A DNA stretch of 64,000 nt from Acanthacorydalis orientalis (taxonomy: Eukaryota; Arthropoda; Insecta; Megaloptera; Corydalidae), in assembly GCA_034766995.1 (NCBI GenBank), contig CM068320.1, positions 11,415,187-11,479,186 on the forward strand, read 5' to 3'. Positions 37,617-49,018 of this stretch are shown one piece after another. Position numbers and translations under genes: made by a program. Position 1 is the stretch's first letter, and each line of letters opens with the position of its first letter. The notes below the pieces were generated by a model. That model had not been told where the DNA came from. It ran no database searches and saw only the letters and a list, made by a program, of their open reading frames with translations.

Positions 37617-38606
37617 TTAACCAAAATAAGCACCATTAGAATCGACACATTTTTGTCAATTAATTACAAGTTTATTTATTCCGGTGGTGTAAAATTCCGG
37701 AGTTATGGAGTTGATAAAATTTCGAAATGCTCTTTTACCAGCAGTTTGGCCGTTAAAGACCTTACTCTGTAAGAAGTTATCGAAATTCTTATACAAATTG
37801 CAATCTATTAGCGAGATGGATGAGTTAATGTTTCATAACCCAATCCATTCAATTTTTGGAGAGTCAATCGTGCGACGTGGCGTCATGCAGTAGGATTGGG
37901 CGTTTTTGATTGATCAGTGCGGGGACCAGATGTCGCAGTTACTGGTGCATTTTGTCGATTTCTTAACAATAGTTCTTAGCTGTAACGGTTTCGCCAGGAT
38001 TCAAAAAATGAAATGGATTATACCTAGCGCAGACCACCAAACATTCACCACAATTTTCTTTTGATGTAATTTCGTTTTAGCGAATTCTTTGGGGGATTCA
38101 TTTTTATCCAACCATTATGCAAACTGCTTTCTGTTATCGCAAAGGACCTAATTTTCGTCGCATGTTACAATACGATCGAGAAATGGATCTTTTCTGGTGC
38201 CTAAAAGAAGCGAAGAACAAACTTCATAACGGCAATTTTTTGATTTTTGTTCAGTTCGTGCAGCACACATTTATCAAGTTTTTTTGATTTTGCTAACTGT
38301 TCTAAGTGGTCCCGAACTGTTGTATGACTAACGCCCATATTTGTTCAAGCTCTCGAATTGTTGTACATGATTCTGATTCAACTAAAGCCTTCAGTTGGTC
38401 ATTAGGAATTGAAGAAGGACGTCCACAACTTTCTTTATCTTCAAAGCTCTCGTCTCCAGCATAACATTTTTGCAACCACCATTGTACCGTACGTTCTTTA
38501 AAAGTACCCACGCCAAAAGGATCGTTTAGTTTATGAACAGTTTCTGCTTTTTTACCGCCCGTTTTAAGCTCCTACAAAAAATTGCCCTTATTTGTTTTTT
38601 TTCCAT
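37617..38606 (-). pseudogene. Mariner transposase pseudogene (cecropia-like), full span
   Basis: Reading on the minus strand, ATG at 38606-38604 gives MEKKQIRAIF. After a frameshift come the helix-turn-helix blocks KAETVHKLNDPFG, RTVQWWLQKCYAGDESFED and GRPSSIPNDQLKALVES (the last open for 69 codons, 38302-38511). The catalytic half can be followed through further shifts: LDKCVLHELNKNQK, VTCDEN with a stop where Trp is expected (usually DEKWVL), a degraded second motif (ILLHDATSHD for LLHDNARPHV; Asp present), and a third Asp after two stops. The C-terminus FYTTGINKLV…KCVDSNGAYFG ends with TAA at 37617-37619. The span of ~330 codons equals the family's length, so the defects are small mutations rather than deletions. 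Dead, but useful as a family reference. Confidence 0.92.
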
Positions 38607-38620
38607 CTTTAATTCGCTAT

Positions 38621-38919
38621 GCCAATTTGAAACAAAATTAAGGATAAAACCAAAGTCGATGTTACCAAAATACAGACCAAAAAAATACAAATTAAAATGA
38701 TATTAACGTAAATACGACGAAATGACATATTAGAAAAAATTAAGATGAGAATTACAAAAACAACTCAACTCGACTCAATTGGAAGAAAATTAATAATAAA
38801 ACCAAAGTAATTGATACCAGAATACAGACCGAAAAATGCACTTCAAAGTGATATTAACATGAATACGATGAAATAACACTTTCACTGAAAAAAAATAAGA
38901 TTATAATTCAGAAAACAAA
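38621..38919 (+). repeat. ~150-bp tandem duplication inside the mariner 5' untranslated region
   Basis: Copy A (about 38621-38761) and copy B (about 38774-38919) share, in order, caatttg/caattgg, aaaattaa, ataaaaccaaagt, atacagacc, gatattaac, atacgacgaaatgaca/atacgatgaaataaca and aaaaataagat. The 57-kb relative has this segment once, so the duplication is specific to this copy. It accounts for the excess element length. Confidence 0.85.
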
Positions 38920-38949
38920 AATCGCAATTATTTTTCTACCAACCTAATA

Positions 38950-41050
38950 GATTTGTAAAATATTTTTCTTATATATTTAAAAAGTACAAAACAAATATTT
39001 CAAAATCTGTTAGTGATTATATGTAACTTCGTTTAAAAACGAAATATCATACTTAATCGCTAAAGAAATGGTAATTTTTTTAATAAAAAAGAATATTTAT
39101 CGTAAAAGAGATTTAAACTCGAAGAGCGGCGATAAATATTTTCCCTTACTAAGAATTTAGTAATAAAAATATCTCTTTTATATTATATTTAATACCTAGT
39201 TTCCATTATATTTAACCATTATTCTTATATCCAAAAACACACTTTTTAATTGATAAATTAATTACTATCATTCTGAACTTTTCGTTTTATTCGTAAAAAA
39301 TACACAAACTTTTCAATTATAAGATATACAGTAGCGTGAATTAAAAACAATTTCAGTTAGTATTCAATTTATAAAGTCTATTAAAATAATCGTGTTAATT
39401 ACCTTCAATAATTTACACATGTTTCTTTAGATTTAAGTGAATTTTTTTAACTTTAATATTAAGCAATACCTAAAACATTGTCAGTGAACGAAAACGAATA
39501 TATACTCCGTACTTTAATTTATCCGATCTTAGTTTTGTAATTAAAACCCCATTCTTTTACACTTTTCTTAATTAAAATGAATAGAAAGGATCAACCTTTA
39601 TTCAAACTTATTACTATTGATTTAATTCCTACACCTCTAATTTCAATCCGATTTGTTTGTAGGGCAGATGATTCCCGATATATTCTGCAGAAAACGTTTG
39701 AATTGAATACTATTGTTTTGATGTACTTCGAGACCTATTGAATCGTTCCATCACTGTCAATGGACAAAACACGATTGGAACCATTGATGGATTAACCAGT
39801 ACGAATGCGAAAATAGATTTTGATAAAAGTATGAGTGCAAATAGTACGATAAAAGAATATAATTAACTTGGGTTAACATATTCAATTAATTCATTTTATA
39901 CACTTGAAGTGTTAACAAACTAGTTACATATTTAATAAAAAATAATTTAAAGTTTCATATCTCCTATCTATATTTTATTTCTCAGCATTTATATTCAATA
40001 CTTAATATTGAGAAAGTTGTTTCTTTCAAAAAAAATGTTAAAAAAAGGCGGTAAATTCTTACTAAATTCATTTATTTTAAATTTATATCAGTATAATTAA
40101 TAAAAAATTCTTAGACATTTTTTAAAAAAAATGTATTGAGAGAGAAATGAAATGAAACAGAGAAAATTAATAAAATAACCGCAAAGTAATTAAATATATC
40201 TAAAGCATTTAAAATATGTATGTAAATTTAAAGTTAATTGTATTAATTTTAATAACACTGATAGATATTGGCAGATATAATAAACGCTAATACACCTTAA
40301 GTCACTTGTAAAAGGAAACTTATTAGAATAGTAAATTCTGTAACATGTATTAATAAAGAAAGCGATTTTCTTATTCATCACATGTCTATGTTAAACGTAA
40401 ATATATGAGAGTGAAAAATTTAGTCTCGTGATGGCACGAAACAATGAATTCCTTTGTGAATTATATTTATTGCCCTGAGATATTTTATGAATTTTAGTCA
40501 TATATATGTATATATATAAAACCACAAAAAAAAGTATTGTTAAGTAAATAATTTAAAAAATTATATTTTGATAATAATTAAATGACATTTTTGATTAAAT
40601 ATTTATAAAAGTATTTAGTTATTAGACATCCGGAATATTTCAACTTCGTACTTTCATAGTTGAACCAACGTGAAACAACTAAATCGGTCGCTAATGAGCT
40701 TAACTGTCAAAGCATCCTAAAATCCCAATAACCAAGCAACCGCGAAACACATAAAAATGTATAGATTATTAAAACATATCGTGTACAGATTTTTATAAAC
40801 ATTTGTATGAAAAATAAAATAGTTATCTGAAAGCAATGTCTTTAAGCACATTTCAGAATGTTTCATAATACACAGTTACAACTAAAACCTGTTATGACAA
40901 ATTCTATGAAATAAGGAGTGTAATTATGACTAAACGACAAAAGAAAAGTAACTATTGTGATGTAAATTTAATTGTTTTTTTTTTCAAAAATAAATGTAAC
41001 AGTAATTTGAAACAAGTACACTAATTTTAACTTTCCATAAAACTTTTATT
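38950..41050. other. AT-rich noncoding DNA
   Basis: Two slightly GC-richer patches (39640-39830 and 40620-40760) contain no recognised frame or terminus. Otherwise nothing seen. Confidence 0.5.
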
Positions 41051-41054
41051 ATTA

Positions 41055-41271
41055 TTATTGAGCGATGTTCATTCGGTGGGCTTCGTGACATGCACTACTC
41101 GCGCGTTGTTACAAAACACTAAACAGCTGGCGAAAAAATGATCGTACGAGGGTGGTCAAGGTCTCAATCGAGAGAGTAGGGATCTGCTATTACGGTGGCG
41201 GAGTTACAGGTTCGCAGTGTTAGCACAGGCCGAGAAAAAAATCGGTCGCATTACTTAATTGTCTGACCTCG

Positions 41272-41273
<2 letters not shown>
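41055..41273. other. GC-rich island next to a long TA repeat
   Basis: About 210 bp with many CpG words (ctactcgcgcgttgttac, acgagggtggtcaag, ggtggcggagttacagg) stand out strongly. All frames are closed within ~35 codons. No tRNA boxes or transposon ends were recognised. It may be a promoter-like or untranslated segment, or a fragment of an unknown repeat. Confidence 0.35.
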
Positions 41274-41325
<52 letters not shown>

Positions 41326-41417
41326 CATATATATATCATATATATATCATATATATATATATATATATACATACATATGTATGTATATCTATATATATAT
41401 ATATATATATATGTATA

Positions 41418-41508
<91 letters not shown>

Positions 41509-41510
41509 TT
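41274..41510. repeat. (TA)n microsatellite, ~235 bp
   Basis: The longest TA region in the window, with tcatata and acat breaks. Tyr-Ile repeat frames across it are artefacts. Confidence 0.95.
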
Positions 41511-42847
41511 TCAGTTATATCACAAAAGAATTGTAAATATACAGATTGTTAAACATACCTTTGCATTATAGTTTATTTCAAAGTAATACAATATAAAAAA
41601 ATTCATTTATTTCAATTAAAAATTATTGTCATAAAATTTGAACTTCAAAAAGATTTTCATAATAAATGTCAATCTGATTTGTATAGAAAAGTGTATTTGC
41701 TATTACATGAAATTTCATAAAATTCTTATTACAAAAAATTCTCAAAAATTAAACTAACATTTAAATAGTACAGTACATGATTTTAGATGTAAAATCTATT
41801 TTGTATTTAAAAAAATTAAATGACAATTACATAATATAATATAATATGAGCCTTAGAACTTCTGAAACATAGTTAAACAATTTATAGTAAAAAATAGATT
41901 TTTTGTAATAGTTCCTTAAAAATTACATAAACAGAAAAAAAATAGAGACTAAAATTTCCTCGCAACTGCGAAGAGAAAGCGCTAACTTTTGGCTAAATTT
42001 GTTGATTTCTAAAAACTAACAGCTCTAACATTGTGTCTAAGTTTACTTTTGCAAATGATTTGTCTACTCTACATATCAACCGCAAATTTTTTTCTAGCTA
42101 AAAAATTGATTATTGCTTTTTCGCATTTCAATGACGAAAGTAATTAATAAATATTTATTGAACATTTTTGAACAGAATTATTTTGTTGTTTGTAAGGTGA
42201 AAATAAATTTAAAATATGAAAATTTATAAAATTTCTTCAAAGACCACATTTTCATCCACATAAATCTGTCAACGTTTTGAAAAATAATAAAACCTTACTA
42301 AGGGCAGAATTTTGTTTTTTTTTGGAAATTAATAAATTTTTATATCATTTTAAAGTTATATCCCTTAAAAAAGAGTAGTATAACAACTGAGACTGACTAG
42401 CTGTCATCCTATTGATCAGTAACTTAATTATTCACTAACTTAACATTATTATAGAAATAATATTCCTACACAAAATAATATTCCTATACTATATTCAACA
42501 ATTTTTGAATTTGTAAAATTTTTTATTAACATTAAAGAATTGCTCATAGATATTTACTGTGACACAACAAACAAAGTAATTAATTACGAAATGAGGAAAA
42601 ATGTAAATAATATTTTTTAATCAAATCCAATATATCAATGTATATAAATGAATACAATAATTAAAATTTCAATAACAAGTTATTTAATAACATTACATGA
42701 AAAAACAAAAATATGAATAAATTCAGTGTTCATCAGGTGTCAAATTTTCTCACATAACAAGCACGAAAAAATAGTTTTGAAAAGAAATTAGATATGTACG
42801 ATATACTAGATATGTACGATGATAATTCAAATGAGAATTTTGAAGTA
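41511..42847. other. AT-rich noncoding DNA
   Basis: Nothing recognised; minor tandem words include agatatgtacgata at 42789 and 42808. Confidence 0.55.
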
Positions 42848-43412
42848 TAAGGTTGGTAAGAAAATAATTGCGACTTTTATTTTTCTGAATTCTAATTTTA
42901 ATTTTTTCAATGAAAATATTATTTCATCGTGTTCATGTTAATATCATTTTAATGTGGATTTTTCGGTCTGTATTTTGGTAACATCGACTTTGATTTTATT
43001 ATTACTTTTTCTTCAAATTGGGTCATCGAATTAAAAATGGAAAAGAAGTAAACAAGGGCAATTTTTGTATAAATTCAAAACGAACGGTAAAGCACCAAAC
43101 ACTGCTCGTAAACTAAACTATATTTTTGATGTGCCTACTGTTAAGGAACTTACGGTGCAATGGTGATACCAAAAATTTCGTGCTAGGGACAAGAGACTTG
43201 AAGATGAAGAAGGTCGCGAGCGTCCTTCTTCAGTTCGTAACGACCGACTAAATACGTTCGTTGAAACAGAACCACTCACAACAATTCGAGAGTTTGCACA
43301 AAAGTTAGGCGTTAGTCATCCAATAGTACTGGTCCGTTTAAATCCATTTAAATTAAAAAAATGTTTATGAATTTAAAGGTTATAAACCGTGATTATTTTT
43401 TAACCAATCTAA
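42848..43412 (+). mobile_element. Short non-autonomous mariner derivative with both ends (565 bp)
   Basis: The left end taaggttggtaagaaaataa and right end ttattttttaaccaatctaa are inverted copies, and TA lies outside both (42846-42847, 43413-43414). Its arrangement equals the 37.5-kb element with ~700 bp of the catalytic half removed. The join (about 43335-43362) contains ccatttaaattaaaaaaatg; its reverse complement recurs at the 57-kb join. The element retains the start codon and the DNA-binding half of the transposase. Confidence 0.93.
43037..43340 (+). pseudogene. Mariner transposase N-terminal (DNA-binding) remnant
   Basis: From ATG 43037 the reading MEKK, stop, TRAIFV matches the family N-terminus. 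After small frameshifts it continues KAPNTARKLNYIFDVPTVKE, LTVQW, then RLEDEEGRERPSSVRNDRLN, FVETEPLTTIREFAQKLGVSH and PIVLVRL. These are the two helix-turn-helix segments that bind the terminal repeats in this family. The catalytic domain is wholly absent by deletion, not decay. An intact ancestor of this form could have encoded a DNA-binding-only protein, but the present copy has stops after MEKK and after VQW. Confidence 0.85.
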
Positions 43413-43414
43413 TA

Positions 43415-44026
43415 TTTAAAATACTAATAAAATCTTATCTTGTATTATAACTTAAAAATCAACACATCAAAATATGCAGTAGTATTTTCGTAGTAATAAG
43501 TCGAAACCTTAATCAAATTAAATAATTAAATTCCAACATCAACACAAATTCCGAAAAGAAATCAAGAACAAATTAAGAATAAATTCTGAGAAGATTACGA
43601 CTATCTTTTTCTTGAATTCAAATGAACATGTGTCTATCGTATCTTTATTATACGCAACTAATAAAAGATTACGTGTAATTAACATTGAAAAAATAAATAT
43701 ATTAGACAATGTTTTTTTTACTTCTATATATCAATACACTGATTTACGTGTTACTTAATAATCAGATGTGATGAACAAATTGAATGACTATTTTGTAATG
43801 AACGAATGCAGATTCAAACAACTCAAACAGATATCATGTTCAACAGATTTAGTGCCTAGTTACCAAATTATTTTTTTTGTATATTATATTGAAAAGAATA
43901 TTATTTTGTAATGAATATATATACACTAAATCAAATCAGTTCGACCATTGCATTATAGAAGATTTTCGACTTACATAATACAATCATCAATCTTGATAGA
44001 AAGCAGCAACAGGTCGTAAAGTAAAG

Positions 44027-44029
<3 letters not shown>
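43415..44029. other. AT-rich noncoding DNA
   Basis: Nothing recognised. Confidence 0.6.

Positions 44030-44061
<32 letters not shown>
44030..44061. repeat. (TA)n microsatellite
   Basis: Pure TA run of ~16 units. Confidence 0.95.
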
Positions 44062-45247
<1,186 letters not shown>

Positions 45248-45554
45248 ATTAATAAATGTGAATTTATTAATGTATTCAGTTAAAATTGAAAAAATTTCTG
45301 AAACAGGCAATTTAAAATTAAAATTTACAAAAAAAAACTGTTTTCTTGACAATAATCGAATATTAAGTAATGAATGTATATTACATTGAAAAAAGTGTAG
45401 CTGACTATCTAAAAATAATTATTTATAGCTGACTTGTTAAAACGTTTTGTCAATGATTAATACACTTGAAGTTTTCTTTTGACTCTTCGTAGTAATTTTA
45501 TCAACCTTATTATATTTATGAAATATGTGTTGTCTTTGAATAATCTGATACTAT

Positions 45555-45558
<4 letters not shown>

Positions 45559-45618
<60 letters not shown>

Positions 45619-45638
45619 TCGTATATATATATATATAT
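45559..45638. repeat. (TA)n microsatellite
   Basis: TA run with a ctcg break near 45618, the same break type as at 13569. Confidence 0.95.
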
Positions 45639-46282
45639 GAAATTCTGATATCAGATTTATTTTTAGCTTTTAATTATAGAAATTCGTAAGATCAAATACC
45701 CAATTACAAAAATAATACAATTTCCAATAGGAGTTATGAGATAGAATTACACCTCAGAACCCCTCTAACTCCAGAGCACCTGTTTTGGATCAATGGAAGC
45801 GTAATACTTGATCTCATTCGTATTCAAACTTGTGAATAATGAAACGTGGTTTCGCGTAGCTACCTAGGCAAATTATATATGCATTGTCACATACAATTTT
45901 GATCTGAAATTCCGAATAAAAGTGATTCATAATGAAATCAATGTATAACGTATTTCAATTGCGAAATAAAAATATGTAACCAAGGCTCCTTCATGAATTT
46001 AGATTTATATTAATAATTACGATATGTTTTGATAGGAAAAAAACTATTTTAATTATGAATGTTTGAGAAAGTTATTGATAAATACTTTTTTTATATTTTT
46101 TTTAATTATGACATTAATTTCATCCTTAACATAAATAAAATAGTAATTAACAAATAAAAATTGGAAACTAAAATTATATTTATACAAGTTCTAATTATTA
46201 TAAAGTTATTCTTCTCTTCCTTGAGATCAGTATTCTTTATTTTTATTTCTCAATTGCCGGCTTCATCTTTCCACATCTCCAG
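45639..46282. other. AT-rich noncoding DNA
   Basis: Mostly nothing. Its last ~45 bp form a strong pyrimidine-rich tract leading to an AG (see the adjoining candidate exon). Confidence 0.5.
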
Positions 46283-46303
46283 ATAGATACCCATCTGAAG
46301 TTG
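46283..46303 (+). other. Possible 21-bp microexon, tentative
   Basis: The best splice-site context in the window: a long pyrimidine tract (ttcatctttccacatctccag) ends at the AG of 46281-46282, and the segment is followed by a consensus donor (gttg|gtgagt). The 21 bp, read with two leading bases and one trailing base, give RYPSEV. Phase 1-1 and a multiple-of-three length match the candidates at 12821 and 19905. Microexons of this kind are known in neuronal genes of animals. Proof would need transcripts. Confidence 0.35.
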
Positions 46304-46501
46304 GTGAGTTTATAAGTTAGAAACTAATACAATTTTATATAGAAATTGTATTTTAATTATAATTTTATTGACTAACCCATTGGCACATACTTTTTTTCTA
46401 GATCGGCCTCAGAAACACATTTTTGTAAATTTTCCTTTGCTGCTGCAAGAAATTAAATGAAATGACAATCCTTATAAAGATTAATTAATACTATTTTTAT
46501 T

Positions 46502-46570
46502 AGTTATAGCCGTCATTTGTTTATCAGAATTAACGAAAATATGTGGTGAACAAATGACGGCTATAACCGT
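46502..46570. repeat. Inverted repeat with 18-bp perfect arms
   Basis: The arms ttatagccgtcatttgtt and aacaaatgacggctataa are separated by ~27 bp. The right arm continues into a second half-palindrome (ataaccgtcata). It lies inside piggyBac-like element A and probably belongs to its subterminal repeats. Confidence 0.85.
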
Positions 46571-46990
46571 CATAATGGGAAAAGATTGGGTTAAATACGG
46601 GATAAAATTTTTCTAATTTCTGTTTATTAACATATGATTTTCCTGTATAATGTTCATTAATACAACGTAGTAGTTGCTCAAAGCGACGTCGTGATATGAT
46701 ACACGGAAATACTGGTGAAAAATAAAGAGTGTCTGTGGTAAATAAGTGACGTATTGAAAGAGCCTTTTTTTGACCTTGAAGCAAGCAAAATCTGAAACAT
46801 TTCATTAATTCTTCTTTTTCGGTACGAACAAAAGTAACCTTTGCAAATCTTTTGTTACAGGTTTTTTCTCTTCAAACAAATGAATTCCACACTTGTTCGT
46901 AGCATGCACTGTTATTTCAACTACATTTTCTGAAAAAAAATGCTCAAAAATATCTCTTAGAGTGGAATTGGAATCTGCCTTCAATTTAAC
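46560..46990 (-). pseudogene. piggyBac transposase fragment (element A)
   Basis: On the minus strand the clearest block is open for 91 codons (46530-46805): LFTTDTLYFSPVFPCIIS, RRRFEQLLRCIN and KLEKFYPVFNPIF. These match the region just upstream of the first catalytic Asp in piggyBac-superfamily transposases (DDE_Tnp_1_7), where a W-x(3)-P-L-Y-x-P-V-F…RF-x-x-L-x-R-x-L/I-x-F pattern is typical. Upstream sequence (46806-46990) can be read in pieces as EHFFSENVVEITV-like and KRFAKVTFVRTEKEELMK, so about 140 residues remain. After VFNPIF the frame enters the palindromic noncoding repeats, so the catalytic core and C-terminal cysteine-rich domain have been deleted. Confidence 0.8.
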
Positions 46991-47108
46991 TGGTAAGGTT
47001 TGTTTGTTTTCTTTTTAGTAAAAATATATATGACGGCTAAAGTCGCCATTATCCAGCATATCAACAAAAATTTGATGGCTGTATCCATCATTTTCGGCAA
47101 TGGGTTAA

Positions 47109-47380
47109 GAATTCAATTGTGATATGTCATGGCTCGTAGCGCTGACGCAGATGATACAAGAATATCAAGCAGTGGATCTATGGCTTTTGCCTTATTTGAT
47201 ATTTATAGATGAAGTTTGAGGTTTGGTGGCTCTTGGAACTGTTTGGTTTTAAGGGAAAGTATGCGAACCAGCGAGCTCTAAACGTAAAATTCTCACATCG
47301 TTTAACCGCTCAAACAGTTTTATTCATTAAAACCGGACGACTCCTCTGTGCTGTACCAGCAACTTTGGATACTGAATGAA

Positions 47381-47388
<8 letters not shown>
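47109..47388. other. GC-elevated unassigned segment
   Basis: Directly adjoins element A but lies outside its TTAA. It contains ctcgtagcgctgacgcagat and aaccggacgactcctctgtg. No long frame or known element was recognised. Confidence 0.3.
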
Positions 47389-47411
<23 letters not shown>

Positions 47412-47412
47412 A
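47389..47412. repeat. Short (TA)n microsatellite
   Basis: TA run followed by a few gata units. Confidence 0.9.
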
Positions 47413-47856
47413 ACAAAGGTAGATAGATAGATACAGTCGAAATCAATTATAACGAATACGGTTACAACAAAATATTACCTAAACTGAGTAAATAATCTGT
47501 AAGATTTTGGTTCGCACATATCTCCAGACAAACACTTCTTTAATGAAATTATTACAGGAATATAATAAGAAAATTTGTTCTTCTCTAATGTCTGTATTTT
47601 TGTCTAGTTTGAAGTATACGCAATTTTTATGACAGTTGAAGATAAGTATCTTACGTGTTCTTAAATATATAATCTATCGAATGTAAAACTGGAGTTTCTG
47701 TCTTCCAACCTGAATACAAATTTACAACCAATGTGTATGAATGTAATCAAAGATTTATTATATTACATTTAATCAACCGCATAACTGCTTTTAAATGGTG
47801 CAAAATTAATGAAGAATGAATAAAACAATGTTTCACTTACAACCACATTATTATGA

Positions 47857-47862
<6 letters not shown>

Positions 47863-47931
<69 letters not shown>
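47863..47931. repeat. (TA)n microsatellite
   Basis: Pure TA run of ~34 units. Confidence 0.95.
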
Positions 47932-47935
<4 letters not shown>

Positions 47936-48109
47936 AAATTTATTTATATTTATAGTCTAATTTATTATTAGTATTACTTTATAACATAACTTGAGGTTAT
48001 ATTTTTTGATTTATATGGAAATGTTAATATTTTGGCGAAATTGAGCTGTCACTTGTATAACCAGTAATATTTAATACAAGAAAATATATTTTGTTATGAC
48101 AGAGTTTAC

Positions 48110-48152
48110 TATATATATATATATATAGATAGATAGATATATATATATATAA
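48110..48152. repeat. (TA)n-(GATA)n compound microsatellite
   Basis: TA runs flank three gata units. Confidence 0.9.
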
Positions 48153-49014
48153 TATTTAACAAAAATATATTAGAATTGGTGATTAAAAAATCAATAATGA
48201 ATTTGTTCAATTTACTTACAACACTTATAAAAATATTAAATATATTTTAGTAAAAATATATTTTATAGATAAATATGAATTAATTTTATTATGACTGTTT
48301 TATGAAATATTATTTAGAGTTTTATTTAAATGGCAATTTGAATAAAAATTCTAGAATCTAAATAAATGTTTTCTGTTAGAAGTTTGTTTTTGACATTTAT
48401 AACTGAAATGGAATATTTTAAAATATATCTGTAGATAATATTAAAAAGTGAAGTTTTTTCATAATCTAAAAATAAATATTTCTCAGTACAACAAATAATA
48501 CACACGTCCGTTATTTATTTCATAGAAATTAAAATTAGACATATTTATGTGACGTTCACTTCTTTGAATTTGTAGCTTTATTCAACAAAAGTTGAAAATA
48601 GCACGTATTGAAATTTATTGTACTTTGAGAAACATTGAAATTCTGTTTTATTTCACTGCTAAGTTATATATTTAATCAAGGACATGTAAATATTTTCATT
48701 GGTTGTATTTTATTTTACGTATCAATTATACAGTAGTCAACCCAAAAATAGATTAATTATATCCGGTTCTCAGAAAACCGATTTTAAAAGTGAATAAGTT
48801 TAATTAATTTAAAGAAATTAATTGTTTCTATTTTTTTACTCATGATTTTTTCATAATATTTTAAAATAGAAATGTACTACTCTCATATTATAAGCGACAT
48901 TAATTAATGTCCCATTATTATCAATTAATTATATTTAAATGAAAAAAATCACGTTTCTTAAATAACTAATAAAATATTTTATATGTCCTAAGAATTTTCC
49001 TGCTTTTTTATTTT
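48153..49014. other. AT-rich noncoding DNA
   Basis: Nothing recognised. Confidence 0.6.
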
Positions 49015-49018
49015 TTAA

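Larger units (their letters stand above)
37540..38947 (-). mobile_element. Mariner element, cecropia-like, both ends present (1,408 bp)
   Basis: The ends ttaggttgatagaaaaataa (37540 on) and ttatttttctaccaacctaa (ending 38947) are inverted copies with one difference in 20. TA flanks both sides (37538-37539 and 38948-38949), the expected target duplication. It is longer than the ~1.29 kb norm because about 150 bp of its 5' untranslated region is duplicated (38621-38919). It is the best preserved representative of the family from which the 22-, 43- and 57-kb short copies derive. Confidence 0.95.
46376..47104 (-). mobile_element. Internally deleted piggyBac-like element A (729 bp)
   Basis: The left end cccattggcacatac is preceded by ctaa (a mutated TTAA). 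The right end, reverse-complemented cccattgccgaaaa, is followed by TTAA (47105-47108). The first seven bases match exactly, plus most of the next few. It carries a minus-strand transposase fragment and several copies of a palindromic motif of the tgacggctata-ccgtca type near both ends. The full element would be over 2 kb; most of the coding region is gone. Confidence 0.8.

Noticed and set aside
37560..37893. Plus-strand open frames of 70 and 62 codons
   Set aside because: They overlap the minus-strand mariner transposase and terminal repeat and are shadows of it.
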